Assembly (NCBI GenBank): GCA_017450485.1
Contig: JAFSTN010000004.1
Location: forward strand, 1 to 57,387
Length of the DNA: 57,387 bases
Source: Lachnospiraceae bacterium
GTDB taxonomy: Bacteria > Bacillota > Clostridia > Lachnospirales > Lachnospiraceae
Direction: 5' to 3'
The position numbers and the translations under genes are program-made. The notes beneath the pieces are model-generated. The model saw only the letters and a list, made by a program, of their open reading frames with translations. It searched no databases and was not told the DNA's origin. The stretch's first letter is position 1. The number at the start of each line of letters is the position of its first letter. Positions 7,693 through 15,843 of the stretch are shown here, piece by piece.

Positions 7693-8477
7693 AAAATTGG
7701 GGTTTTGCGCTGTCTGTGCGCTTCATACATCAGAACTGAAGCCGCGATCGCAGCATTCAGAGATTCAACTTCTCCCTCCATGGGGATATACAGACACTTA
7801 TCGGCAGCTTCGGCCACGGCATCACTGACTCCCGCGCCCTCATTGCCTATCACGAAAGCACAAGCCCCGCGATAGTCGCATTCAGCATAGTTCACCGCAC
7901 CGTGCAGATGAGCGGCATATACACTCACACCGCGCGCCTTCAGATCCGCGATCACTTCACACAGATCATCCGCATATATGAACGGCATACGAAAAAGGGT
8001 ACCCATAGTGGAGCGAATGCTCTTGGGATTATAGATGCTGACGGTTCCGCGGCTCATGATCACACCTGCTGCCCCCGCCGCTTCCGCAGTACGGAAAACG
8101 GTCCCGAGATTGCCCGGGTCCTGCAATCCGTCGAGGATCATATACATCGACCCTCTGTTTAAGATATCTTCCAGAGTGTATTCATAGTAGCGTACCAGAC
8201 ACAGCACACCCTGAGGTGTCATGGTATCGGACATTTTCTTCATCACATCATCCGATACCAGCTCATATCCGGTATGCGTCAGGCGGTCCCTGACGTCCTG
8301 TCCCGCGTGATCCAGGAAGCTCTCCGTCACATATACCGAATCAAGTCTCTGCTCCGGGACCTCCATATACATGCGGACGCCCTCGACGATGAAGAGTCCC
8401 TCTTCGCGCCTGGACTTATCCCGAGTCTGCAGAAGTACTATCCTCTTGACGGCGGCATTGGTCACGCTGCTGATCAT
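7689..8477 (-). CDS. SpoU/TrmH-family RNA 2'-O-methyltransferase
   Basis: A 262-residue SPOUT methyltransferase that should place a 2'-O-methyl group on an rRNA or tRNA ribose using S-adenosylmethionine. An N-terminal substrate-binding domain (about 1-100, of the SpoU_sub_bind/L30e type) precedes the knotted catalytic domain with motif 1 LDGLQDPGNLGTVFRTAEA (near 115), motif 2 (FVIGNEGAGVSDAV) and motif 3 (IPMEGEVESLNAAIAASVLMYE, quoted as pattern). This layout resembles RlmB/TsnR but the target base cannot be assigned. The ATG overlaps the pfkA stop by one base (TGATG), so it is cotranslated with pfkA. Confidence 0.92.
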   Translation of the reverse strand: MISSVTNAAVKRIVLLQTRDKSRREEGLFIVEGVRMYMEVPEQRLDSVYVTESFLDHAGQDVRDRLTHTGYELVSDDVMKKMSDTMTPQGVLCLVRYYEYTLEDILNRGSMYMILDGLQDPGNLGTVFRTAEAAGAAGVIMSRGTVSIYNPKSIRSTMGTLFRMPFIYADDLCEVIADLKARGVSVYAAHLHGAVNYAECDYRGACAFVIGNEGAGVSDAVAEAADKCLYIPMEGEVESLNAAIAASVLMYEAHRQRKTPIF

Positions 8478-9448
8478 CAGCTTAAGATCCTCGCTACCTC
8501 ATAGTGGTATTCGGGTATCTCCTTGGTCATGTTGAGGGCTTCCTCTATATCGAAGTCCACACACTCACCGTGTCTGATACCGACTACCCGGTTACTCTTG
8601 CCCGAGCAGAGTATATCAGCCGCATATGCTCCCATGATGGAAGCGTAATATCTGTCCTTACATGTGGGTGATCCGCCGCGCTGCATGTATCCGAGTATGG
8701 TCGCTCTGGTCTCGATGCCTGTAGCGGCTTCGATACGTCTCGCCATGGACGTGGAGTGGCCGATGCCCTCGGCATTGATGATGATATGGTGTGTCTTGCC
8801 GCGCTTGCGGTTATTGATGATGTTATTGATGATATTCTGCTCGTTGAAATCATATTTCTCGGGGAGAAGGATATCCTCGGCACCGTTCGCTATGCCGCAC
8901 CACAGCGCTATATATCCGGCGTTACGTCCCATGACTTCTATGATCGAGCATCTCTCGTGAGACGAGGATGTATCACGAACCTTGTCGATAGCCTGCATCG
9001 CAGTGTTGACTGCGGTATCGAAACCTATCGTATATTCGGTGCACGCTATATCCAGGTCGATCGTTCCGGGGATACCTATGGTATTGATACCGAGTCTGGA
9101 GAGAGCCTGAGCTCCGCGGTATGATCCGTCACCGCCTATTACCACCAGACCGTCTATGCCGTGTTCTCTGCAGATCGCTACACCTTTCTTCTGACCTTCC
9201 TCGGTCTTGAACTCCATGCATCTGGCAGTGCCCAGTATCGTGCCGCCGCGCTGGATCGTATCGGATACATGCCATCTCTCCAGGTCTATGATCTCTTCAT
9301 TCAGCAGACCCTGATAGCCTTTCTTGATGCCCTTGACCTTCACACCGGCTGCCATTGCCTTACGCGCAACCGCTCTGATGGCCGCATTCATGCCCGGCGC
9401 ATCACCGCCGCTGGTCAGTATACCTATTGTTTTGATCTCGTCACTCAT
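8477..9448 (-). CDS. pfkA: ATP-dependent 6-phosphofructokinase
   Basis: Phosphorylates fructose 6-phosphate to fructose 1,6-bisphosphate in glycolysis. The 323-residue protein is the usual size. It shows the ATP loop TSGGDAPGMNAAIR (12-25), GGDGS (105-109; the glycine marks ATP rather than pyrophosphate use), and the catalytic loop PGTIDLD (127-133) with D131 as the base. The residue after D131 is leucine where E. coli and Bacillus have asparagine; I believe the variant is common in Clostridia. EVMGRNAGYIAL and the sugar-phosphate arginines follow. Strong ribosome-binding site (GGAGGAAC). It lies 33 bases after dnaE, so dnaE, pfkA and the methylase form one transcription unit. Confidence 0.97.
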   Translation of the reverse strand: MSDEIKTIGILTSGGDAPGMNAAIRAVARKAMAAGVKVKGIKKGYQGLLNEEIIDLERWHVSDTIQRGGTILGTARCMEFKTEEGQKKGVAICREHGIDGLVVIGGDGSYRGAQALSRLGINTIGIPGTIDLDIACTEYTIGFDTAVNTAMQAIDKVRDTSSSHERCSIIEVMGRNAGYIALWCGIANGAEDILLPEKYDFNEQNIINNIINNRKRGKTHHIIINAEGIGHSTSMARRIEAATGIETRATILGYMQRGGSPTCKDRYYASIMGAYAADILCSGKSNRVVGIRHGECVDFDIEEALNMTKEIPEYHYEVARILS

Positions 9449-9481
9449 ATTGTTCCTCCTGTATCGGACTATCCTATCTTA

Positions 9482-12400
9482 TCACTTTTTAGGATATGTG
9501 ACCTCAATATTCTCTCTGCCGAATCTTCCGTATAGGCGTTCCAGCAGTTCCCGGCTGATGCCCACGCTCATGGAGGCGGGCAGAGTTACTATCTTTTCAT
9601 CGGCTTTAATGTACTCTTTTACGATACTGTGTCCGTCGCTGTCATGCAATATGGCATCCAGGTCGGCACTTGATGAATCGGCCTCGGCCTGATCCATGAA
9701 CCTTATCCACAGCGTGCTCGGTTTGTCCGAGAATCTCTCGATCTTATCGCAGATGAGCTTCATGTCCCTGTCGATCTCTTCGCTGACGCGTCCGCTGATG
9801 AACACTTTCTCATTTTCGACCAGACAGTCACGATACTGCTCGTAACTCTTGGGGAAAACGATGACCTCCACGCTCCCCAGCATATCCTCGAGGGTAACGA
9901 AAGCCATGATCTTGTCGTTCTTCGTGTACTTGATCTTGCACTCCTCGATTATGCCTCCGATGGTCACCTTCTGGTCGCCGTGGAGTCTGTCGATCTGCTC
10001 CGCACCCGCATCACCGCCTTCGGATATGGGATTGAAGTTGATGTCGAGAGGGATATTCGCGAGGTCGGCGGGATCACCGTCTTCGTCACCTGCCGGGACC
10101 GCCACCTTGAAATCAGCCGTGGTATTGGTGATGTGTGTCTCCCAGAGTTTCTGGTACTCCTCGATCGGATGGCCGCTTAAGTATATCCCGAGTACTTCTT
10201 TTTCATATTGAAGAAGTTCTTCCTTGGGAAGCTCGCTGACCGGCGGGAGCTTGATCCCGAGCAAAGTGGTGTCCGTGCCGCCGGTGAGATCGAACAGGCT
10301 CATCTGGCCGGCTGCGTTCTTTTTTCTGTCCTTCTGGACATCATCCATCACGGACTCATATATCATCAGCATCTGACGACGGTTAGCCTCGAATGAATCG
10401 AGCGCTCCGGCCTTGATCAGATTCTCAACCACACGCTTGTTGAGTTCGCCGCCTTCACCGACACGCACGAGGAAATCCTTGAAGTTCTTGTATGGTCCGC
10501 GCAGAGTACGCTCGTCGATGATCCTCTGAATGATGGGACGTCCGACGGACTTGATCGCGGTCAGCGTATAACGGATATGCCCGTCCCTGGCCGTGAAACC
10601 TATACCGCCTTCGTTTACATCCGGCGGCAGGATATCTATGCCCATATCGCGGCATGTCATGATGTACTGGGCTACCTTGTCAGGCCTGCCCACTACCGAA
10701 GTCATAAGTGCTGCCATGAACTCGGTCGGATAGTAGCATTTGAGATATGCGGTCTGCATGGATACCATGGCATAGCAGGCGGCATGAGACTTGTTAAAAG
10801 CATATTTCGCAAAGTCCACCATCGAATCGTATATCCGGTTGGCTGCAGATTCGGATATGCCTCCGGCCACGCATCCGCGGATATTCCTTTCAGGACTTCC
10901 GTGTACAAATATGTCCCTGTTCTCATCGATGACGTACTGCTTCTTCTTCGACATCGCCTTACGGATGTTATCGCTGTCACTCATGGAATAGCCGGCGAGA
11001 TTACGCACTATCTGCATGACCTGCTCCTGATATACGATACAGCCATAGGTCGCCGAAAGTATCGGCTCCAGCTCGGGCGTGACATAAGATATCTCTTCCG
11101 GATGCTCTTTTCCCCGGATATATTGCGGAATGAAATCCATCGGTCCGGGGCGGTACAGCGAGATACCGGCAATGACGTCCTCGAGACTTCTGGGCTTTAA
11201 CTCCTTCATGAAGCTCTTCATACCGGCACTCTCAAGCTGGAATACACCCTCGTCATTCCCGCTGCCTATGAGATCGAGCACTTTGCGGTCATCATAATCT
11301 ATATGATCAATGTCTATGTGAGTGCCGTAATTTTCCTCGACCATCTCACATGCATCCCTGATCACTGTCAGCGTGCGCAGTCCCAGGAAGTCCATCTTGA
11401 GGAGTCCCAGCTCCTCCACCGTATCCTTGGTAAACTGTGTGTTCACCGGGCCGTCTCCGCGGCATGCGAGCGGAACGAATTTCTCCGCATCATCGGGGCA
11501 TATGACGACGCCCGCCGCATGAGTGGAGGTGTTTCTGGGCAGTCCCTCGAGACGCATGCACATATCCAGCAGGTGATGTACCTGGTCATCGGAATTATAG
11601 AGTTTGTTGAGGTCGGGATTCATCTCCAGCGCCTTCGCCAGAGTGATGCCCAGCTCCATCGGAACCATCTTTGCCAGATCAGACGCATAGTTATAGGGCA
11701 GGTCCATGACTCTCGCCACGTCTCTGATCACGCCCCTGGCAGCCATGGTGCCGAAGGTGCCTATCTGTACCACGTGATCGCGCCCGTATTTCTCCGAGAC
11801 ATAATCAATGACGTCCTCGCGTCTGTCATCGGCGAAGTCCACGTCTATATCGGGCATGGATATACGCCCGGGATTTAAGAATCTCTCAAACAGCAGATCA
11901 TATCTGATGGGGTCTATATCGGTAATATGCAGACAGTATGATACTATGCTGCCGGCTGCGGATCCTCTGCCCGGGCCGACAGGGATGTCGTGGGTCCTGC
12001 AATGGTTGATATAATCCCACACTATAAGGAAATAATCCACGAAGCCCATCTTCTCGATGACACCGAGCTCATAGTTGAGCCTGTCCCTGATCTCATCACC
12101 CGCATCGGGATATCTCTCAGCCAGGCCGTCATTGCACAGTTTCACCAGATATGACTTCGAATCATATCCTTCGGGCACTTCGTAGTGAGGCAGCTTATAA
12201 TTGCCGAACTCGATCTCCACATGGCATCTGTCTGCTATGCGCTGTGTATTTTCCACAGCCTCCGACGCAAAAGGAAACAGCTTGTGCATCTCCTCTTCGC
12301 TTTTCACATAGTACTGGCCGCCGACATATCTCATGCGGTCTTCATCGGACAGTTTCTTGCCGGTCTGCAGGCACAGCAGTATGTCATGAGGCTCCGCATC

Positions 12401-13039
12401 ATCAGCATAGGTATAGTGGATATCGTTCGTCACCACGAGCTCTATGCCGAGCCGCTTGCTCATGCTCATCAGGGCCATGTTCACGGTGGTCTGCTCGCTC
12501 ATGCCGTGATCCTGCATCTCGAGAAAGAAATTGCCGTGTCCGAGGATCTCATCGAGCCGGAGTGCGGCAGCATCCGCCTCGTCCTGCATCCCGCGCATGA
12601 TCGCACGCGGTATCTCTCCGGCGAGACACGCCGATAAACCTATCAGCCCCTCATGGTTCTCGCGAAGGAGCTCAAGGTCGATCCTCGGCCTGTAATAGAA
12701 TCCTTCCGTATATCCGCGGCTGACTATCTTCATCAGATTGCGGTATCCGGTATCATTCTCTGCCAGCAGCACGAGGTGATAATACCTGTCGTCACTGTAT
12801 GAACTTTCTCTGGAAAATCTGGAATCGGGCGCCACATAGACTTCGCACCCTATGACGGGGTTAATGCCCTCCTTCATGCACGCACGGTAGAAATCGATCA
12901 CACCGAACATGTTGCCGTGATCTGTGATCGCCGCGGCGTTCATACCCAGTTCTTTAACACGCCTGACATAGTCATCAATCTTGTTGGATGAGTCCAGTAA
13001 CGAATATGCTGTATGCGCATGCAGGTGTACGAAAGACAT
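9482..13039 (-). CDS. dnaE: DNA polymerase III alpha subunit (DnaE type)
   Basis: A 1185-residue replicative DNA polymerase. Domains in order: N-terminal PHP domain (HLHAHTAYSLLD and the TDHGNMFG motif), the polymerase core with GPGRGSAAGSIVSY and the catalytic aspartates in MPDIDVDFADDRR, a helix-hairpin-helix region near residues 830-900, and a C-terminal OB domain (VTIGGIIEECKIKYTKNDK region). It lacks the 3'-5' exonuclease insertion of PolC, so it is the DnaE partner enzyme expected beside PolC in Firmicutes. The ATG at 13039 is chosen because GGAGG lies 8 bases before it; a longer reading upstream would start inside a hairpin. The ribosome-binding site is buried in the stem of the metK terminator. 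Confidence 0.97.
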   Translation of the reverse strand: MSFVHLHAHTAYSLLDSSNKIDDYVRRVKELGMNAAAITDHGNMFGVIDFYRACMKEGINPVIGCEVYVAPDSRFSRESSYSDDRYYHLVLLAENDTGYRNLMKIVSRGYTEGFYYRPRIDLELLRENHEGLIGLSACLAGEIPRAIMRGMQDEADAAALRLDEILGHGNFFLEMQDHGMSEQTTVNMALMSMSKRLGIELVVTNDIHYTYADDAEPHDILLCLQTGKKLSDEDRMRYVGGQYYVKSEEEMHKLFPFASEAVENTQRIADRCHVEIEFGNYKLPHYEVPEGYDSKSYLVKLCNDGLAERYPDAGDEIRDRLNYELGVIEKMGFVDYFLIVWDYINHCRTHDIPVGPGRGSAAGSIVSYCLHITDIDPIRYDLLFERFLNPGRISMPDIDVDFADDRREDVIDYVSEKYGRDHVVQIGTFGTMAARGVIRDVARVMDLPYNYASDLAKMVPMELGITLAKALEMNPDLNKLYNSDDQVHHLLDMCMRLEGLPRNTSTHAAGVVICPDDAEKFVPLACRGDGPVNTQFTKDTVEELGLLKMDFLGLRTLTVIRDACEMVEENYGTHIDIDHIDYDDRKVLDLIGSGNDEGVFQLESAGMKSFMKELKPRSLEDVIAGISLYRPGPMDFIPQYIRGKEHPEEISYVTPELEPILSATYGCIVYQEQVMQIVRNLAGYSMSDSDNIRKAMSKKKQYVIDENRDIFVHGSPERNIRGCVAGGISESAANRIYDSMVDFAKYAFNKSHAACYAMVSMQTAYLKCYYPTEFMAALMTSVVGRPDKVAQYIMTCRDMGIDILPPDVNEGGIGFTARDGHIRYTLTAIKSVGRPIIQRIIDERTLRGPYKNFKDFLVRVGEGGELNKRVVENLIKAGALDSFEANRRQMLMIYESVMDDVQKDRKKNAAGQMSLFDLTGGTDTTLLGIKLPPVSELPKEELLQYEKEVLGIYLSGHPIEEYQKLWETHITNTTADFKVAVPAGDEDGDPADLANIPLDINFNPISEGGDAGAEQIDRLHGDQKVTIGGIIEECKIKYTKNDKIMAFVTLEDMLGSVEVIVFPKSYEQYRDCLVENEKVFISGRVSEEIDRDMKLICDKIERFSDKPSTLWIRFMDQAEADSSSADLDAILHDSDGHSIVKEYIKADEKIVTLPASMSVGISRELLERLYGRFGRENIEVTYPKK

Positions 13040-13080
13040 AAAAAAACCTCCGCATTCAATAATAACATAAATGCGGAGGT
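13040..13080 (-). terminator. metK terminator that contains the dnaE ribosome-binding site
   Basis: On the minus strand an 11-bp perfect stem (ACCTCCGCATT with AATGCGGAGGT, arms at 13080-13070 and 13056-13046) and a 13-base loop are followed by seven T residues. The GGAGG in the downstream arm is the Shine-Dalgarno of dnaE, whose ATG comes right after the T-tract. The same element can end metK transcripts and, in read-through RNA, hide the dnaE ribosome-binding site. Confidence 0.85.
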
Positions 13081-13136
13081 CATGAAGTCTGTTTTTGATC
13101 CTCACAGATCGGATCGGGGATCCTTAAAGTTGTATA

Positions 13137-14318
13137 TTACAGATACTTCTTCAGTGCATCAACCTTGTCGAGCTTCTCCCAGGGAAGATCGAGATCGTTA
13201 CGTCCGAAGTGTCCGTAAGCGGCTGTCTGCTTGTAGATCGGACGGCGCAGGTCGAGCATCTTGATGATACCTGCGGGACGGAGGTCGAAGTTCTCGCGGA
13301 TGATCTCGATGAGCTTCTCATCAGAGAGCTTGCCGGTACCCTGGGTATCGATATTGATGGAAGTGGGCTCTGCTACACCAATAGCATAGGAGAGTTGGAT
13401 CTCAGCCTTATCGGCCAGGCCTGCTGCCACGATGTTCTTCGCTACATATCTGGCTGCATAAGCCGCGGAGCGGTCAACCTTCGTGCAGTCCTTACCGGAG
13501 AAAGCTCCGCCGCCGTGACGTGCATATCCACCGTAGGTGTCTACGATGATCTTACGTCCGGTCAAACCTGCATCACCGTGAGGTCCGCCGATAACGAAAC
13601 GTCCTGTAGGATTGATGTAGAACTTGGTCTTGTCATCGATCATCTCCTTGGGAAGGACGGGATCGAATACATACTTCTTGATATCCTCGTGGATCTGCTC
13701 CTGAGTCACATCCTCATCATGCTGGGTAGAGAGAACGACTGCCTCAAGTCTTACGGGCTTGCCGGACTCATCGTACTCTACACTCACCTGGCTCTTGCCA
13801 TCGGGACGCAGATACTTCAGTGTGCCGTCCTTACGAACCTTGGTCAGCTGGAGAGCGAGCTTGTGAGCGAGAGAGATGGGATACGGCATATACTCATCCG
13901 TCTCATTGGTGGCATAACCGAACATCATACCCTGATCGCCGGCACCTGTATCCAGGTCATCCTTGAGCGCGCCTTCTTTTGCCTCAAGCGCCTTGTCCAC
14001 ACCCATGGCGATGTCTGCGGACTGCTCGTCGATAGCTACGAGCACTGCACAGGTATTCGCATCGAATCCGTACTCCGACTTGGTGTAACCTATCTCGGCT
14101 ACTGTTTCTCTGACTACCTTCTGCATATCTACATATGCGTTGGTTGTGATCTCACCGGTAACCAGCACGAAGCCGGTGCAGCATGCTGTCTCGCAGGCAA
14201 CACGGCTCATCGGATCCTGCTCCATGCAGGCATCGAGGATCGCATCGGAGATCGCATCGCAGACTTTGTCGGGATGGCCTTCGGTAACCGACTCTGAGGT
14301 AAATAACCTTTTTTCCAT
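13137..14318 (-). CDS. metK: S-adenosylmethionine synthetase
   Basis: Makes S-adenosylmethionine from methionine and ATP. The 393-residue product is of standard length and has the signatures [21 protein letters not shown] (N-terminal ATP site), [13 protein letters not shown], the [19 protein letters not shown] phosphate loop and the C-terminal [19 protein letters not shown] segment. The ATG at 14318 has AAAGGAG 7 bases upstream; an in-frame ATG five codons earlier lies before this site and is rejected. Expression is controlled by the SAM-I riboswitch upstream, giving feedback by its own product. A terminator separates it from dnaE. Confidence 0.98.
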   Translation of the reverse strand: MEKRLFTSESVTEGHPDKVCDAISDAILDACMEQDPMSRVACETACCTGFVLVTGEITTNAYVDMQKVVRETVAEIGYTKSEYGFDANTCAVLVAIDEQSADIAMGVDKALEAKEGALKDDLDTGAGDQGMMFGYATNETDEYMPYPISLAHKLALQLTKVRKDGTLKYLRPDGKSQVSVEYDESGKPVRLEAVVLSTQHDEDVTQEQIHEDIKKYVFDPVLPKEMIDDKTKFYINPTGRFVIGGPHGDAGLTGRKIIVDTYGGYARHGGGAFSGKDCTKVDRSAAYAARYVAKNIVAAGLADKAEIQLSYAIGVAEPTSINIDTQGTGKLSDEKLIEIIRENFDLRPAGIIKMLDLRRPIYKQTAAYGHFGRNDLDLPWEKLDKVDALKKYL

Positions 14319-14338
14319 ATAAACTCCTTTCATGTGGC

Positions 14339-14354
14339 GAGACCATAAGGTCTC
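14339..14354 (-). repeat. Small hairpin just upstream of the metK ribosome-binding site
   Basis: GAGACC and GGTCTC flank a TTAT loop between the riboswitch terminator and the Shine-Dalgarno of metK. It is not part of the standard SAM-I fold and may only affect RNA stability. Confidence 0.5.
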
Positions 14355-14363
14355 TTACGACGT

Positions 14364-14388
14364 AAAAAATCCGCTTGCAACAAGCGGA
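14364..14388 (-). terminator. Riboswitch terminator of metK
   Basis: Minus strand: TCCGCTTG, loop TTG, CAAGCGGA, then TTTTTT. It is the expression platform of the SAM-I riboswitch and should form when S-adenosylmethionine is bound. Confidence 0.9.
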
Positions 14389-14408
14389 CCCGAATTGATA
14401 ATCAAATC

Positions 14409-14515
14409 CTCTTATTGTTCAAATAAATTGCTCAGGTTGGCACCTTCCTTCGGTCTTCCTCCGGGGTTGCCGTGGTTTCACAGGTCCTATGTACCTCCAC
14501 CACTCTGAATAAGAG
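14409..14515 (-). promoter_or_regulatory. SAM-I (S-box) riboswitch aptamer
   Basis: On the minus strand the RNA opens with CTCTTATTCAGAGTGG and continues with the conserved S-box core GGTGGAGG, then GTGAAACCACGGCAACC, and closes with AATAAGAG pairing with the first bases as helix P1. The conserved GAAACC and GGCAACC segments are in place. It binds S-adenosylmethionine; bound, it allows the terminator at 14364-14388 and stops metK. Confidence 0.95.
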
Positions 14516-14550
14516 TATTAAACAATATTGAATTGTCATATCTAACGAAT

Positions 14551-14579
14551 ACAGTACACTGATACAGGGTGGCTGTCAA
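14551..14579 (-). promoter_or_regulatory. SigmaA promoter of metK
   Basis: Minus strand: TTGACA (14579-14574), 17 bases, TACTGT (14556-14551). The start site near 14544 would place the full riboswitch inside the leader. Confidence 0.8.
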
Positions 14580-14606
14580 GATAAAAAATACAGGAACGGT
14601 TCCGCC

Positions 14607-14632
14607 ACGTTTAGCACTCACGTTTAACGCTC
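14607..14632 (+). repeat. Two 13-bp direct repeats upstream of the HD-GYP promoter
   Basis: ACGTTTAGCACTC is followed directly by ACGTTTAACGCTC; 10 of 13 bases match. They end four bases before the -35 hexamer of the HD-GYP promoter, and an 11-base palindrome GGAACGGTTCC lies at 14593-14603. The position suits an activator or repressor site between two divergent promoters. Confidence 0.5.
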
Positions 14633-14635
14633 TAT

Positions 14636-14664
14636 TTGACATAACATTTGATAATATTTATAAT
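14636..14664 (+). promoter_or_regulatory. Consensus sigmaA promoter of the HD-GYP gene
   Basis: TTGACA (14636-14641), 17 bases, TATAAT (14659-14664): a perfect housekeeping consensus with optimal spacing. The leader would be about 42 bases. Confidence 0.92.
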
Positions 14665-14712
14665 TTAATACACACTTTTCAAGTGTAGATTTTTAATGGG
14701 GTTACAGCTTAT

Positions 14713-15780
14713 ATGAGAAGGATCCATTCCAGAGATGTCAAGCCCGGCATGACCGTGGCCTCCGATGTTTTTGCTCTCAATAATCAGCTCGTCATACCTA
14801 AGGGTGTGGTTCTGAATAACAAAACCATATCCAAACTCAGCTTTTATTCCGTTCCTTTCATTCAGATCGAAGATGAGATAATCAACGAGGAGACCAAAGC
14901 TCCCCAGACTTATCATGAAAAGGTACAGAACGACCCTCAGTTCCAGGCTTTCAAGGCTAAATTCGAGCAGGAGGTCGATTCCTTCAAGAATCAGCTGAAC
15001 GATGTGGTAAACCAGAACGAGCCCCTTGATCTTGATTCACTCCTCGAGCGCAGTAACAATATCGTTAATTCCGCGCCCGATTCTATCGGCATATTGACGC
15101 TCCTGTCCAATATGCACTCCTATGATGACGAAACATTCGCTCATAGCATGAACGTGAGCCTGATATGCAATCTTTTCGCCAAGTGGCTGCACTTAAGCGA
15201 AGATGAGATCAACAAGGCTACGCTGTGCGGGCTGCTGCATGATATCGGCAAACTGACGATCCCCGGAAACATACTCCGCAAGCCCGGTAAGCTGACGGAT
15301 CCCGAATATACCAAGATCAAGGAGCACTGCCGTGCCGGCTATCAGATACTGAGAGATAACAATATCGATCCGCATATTTGCAATTCGGCACTGATGCATC
15401 ACGAAAGAAGCGACGGATCCGGCTATCCACTCCGCCTTAAAGACGCACAGATCGATCCTTATGCGAAGCTCGTCGCCATTGCCGATGTGTATGACGCAAC
15501 CACATCACCGCGTGTTTACCGCGGTCCCATGTGTCCTTTTGAAGTCATCAGCATATTCGAGCGCGACGGATTACAGAAGTACAGTCCCGAATATATACTC
15601 GTTATCCTGGAAAATATAGTGAATACCTATCTGCTGGAAACGGTGAAGCTCTCCGACGATCGCGAGGGACAGGTCATATATATCAACAAGAATCATCTGG
15701 GAAGACCCACCGTCAAGATAAAAGATGTTTATCTGGATCTGTCGACCACCAAAGAGATAAACATCGTAGAGATAATCTGA
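14713..15780 (+). CDS. HD-GYP domain cyclic-di-GMP phosphodiesterase
   Basis: A 355-residue, predicted cytoplasmic protein. Residues 1-50 form a small beta-rich N-terminal domain (RDVKPGMTVASDVF...LVIPKGVVLNN) often seen before HD-GYP domains in Clostridia; a charged helical linker covers 60-120. The HD-GYP domain (about 140-310) has the metal ligands in HDIGK (176-180) and HHE (229-231), the DGSGYP signature (234-239) and IADVYDATTSPRVYR. A C-terminal beta-strand tail of about 45 residues follows. Such enzymes hydrolyse cyclic di-GMP and thereby alter motility and surface behaviour. No sensory domain is obvious. It is the only plus-strand gene and is transcribed alone between metK and a bidirectional terminator; GGGG precedes the ATG. 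Confidence 0.93.
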   Translation: MRRIHSRDVKPGMTVASDVFALNNQLVIPKGVVLNNKTISKLSFYSVPFIQIEDEIINEETKAPQTYHEKVQNDPQFQAFKAKFEQEVDSFKNQLNDVVNQNEPLDLDSLLERSNNIVNSAPDSIGILTLLSNMHSYDDETFAHSMNVSLICNLFAKWLHLSEDEINKATLCGLLHDIGKLTIPGNILRKPGKLTDPEYTKIKEHCRAGYQILRDNNIDPHICNSALMHHERSDGSGYPLRLKDAQIDPYAKLVAIADVYDATTSPRVYRGPMCPFEVISIFERDGLQKYSPEYILVILENIVNTYLLETVKLSDDREGQVIYINKNHLGRPTVKIKDVYLDLSTTKEINIVEII

Positions 15781-15817
15781 TACGATCACGGAGATCGCCT
15801 GATACGGCAAAGAAAAC

Positions 15818-15843
15818 GGGGTTGCTTACGCAACCCCCTTTTT
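15818..15843. terminator. Bidirectional terminator between the HD-GYP gene and murA
   Basis: GGGGTTGC, loop TTAC, GCAACCCC followed by CTTTTT on the plus strand; the minus strand reads GTTTTC after the stem. It separates convergent genes. Confidence 0.88.

Noticed and set aside
8477-9448. Leucine in place of asparagine in the catalytic loop of PfkA
   Set aside because: Considered as evidence of altered specificity, but the catalytic aspartates are intact and I believe the variant is common in Clostridia.
13039-13105. Longer start for dnaE
   Set aside because: The extra codons read through the terminator hairpin; the real ribosome-binding site is in the stem and the PHP domain begins right after the ATG at 13039.
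13209-14297. Plus-strand frame of 362 codons opposite metK
   Set aside because: Codon composition mirrors the real gene and the product shows no family features.
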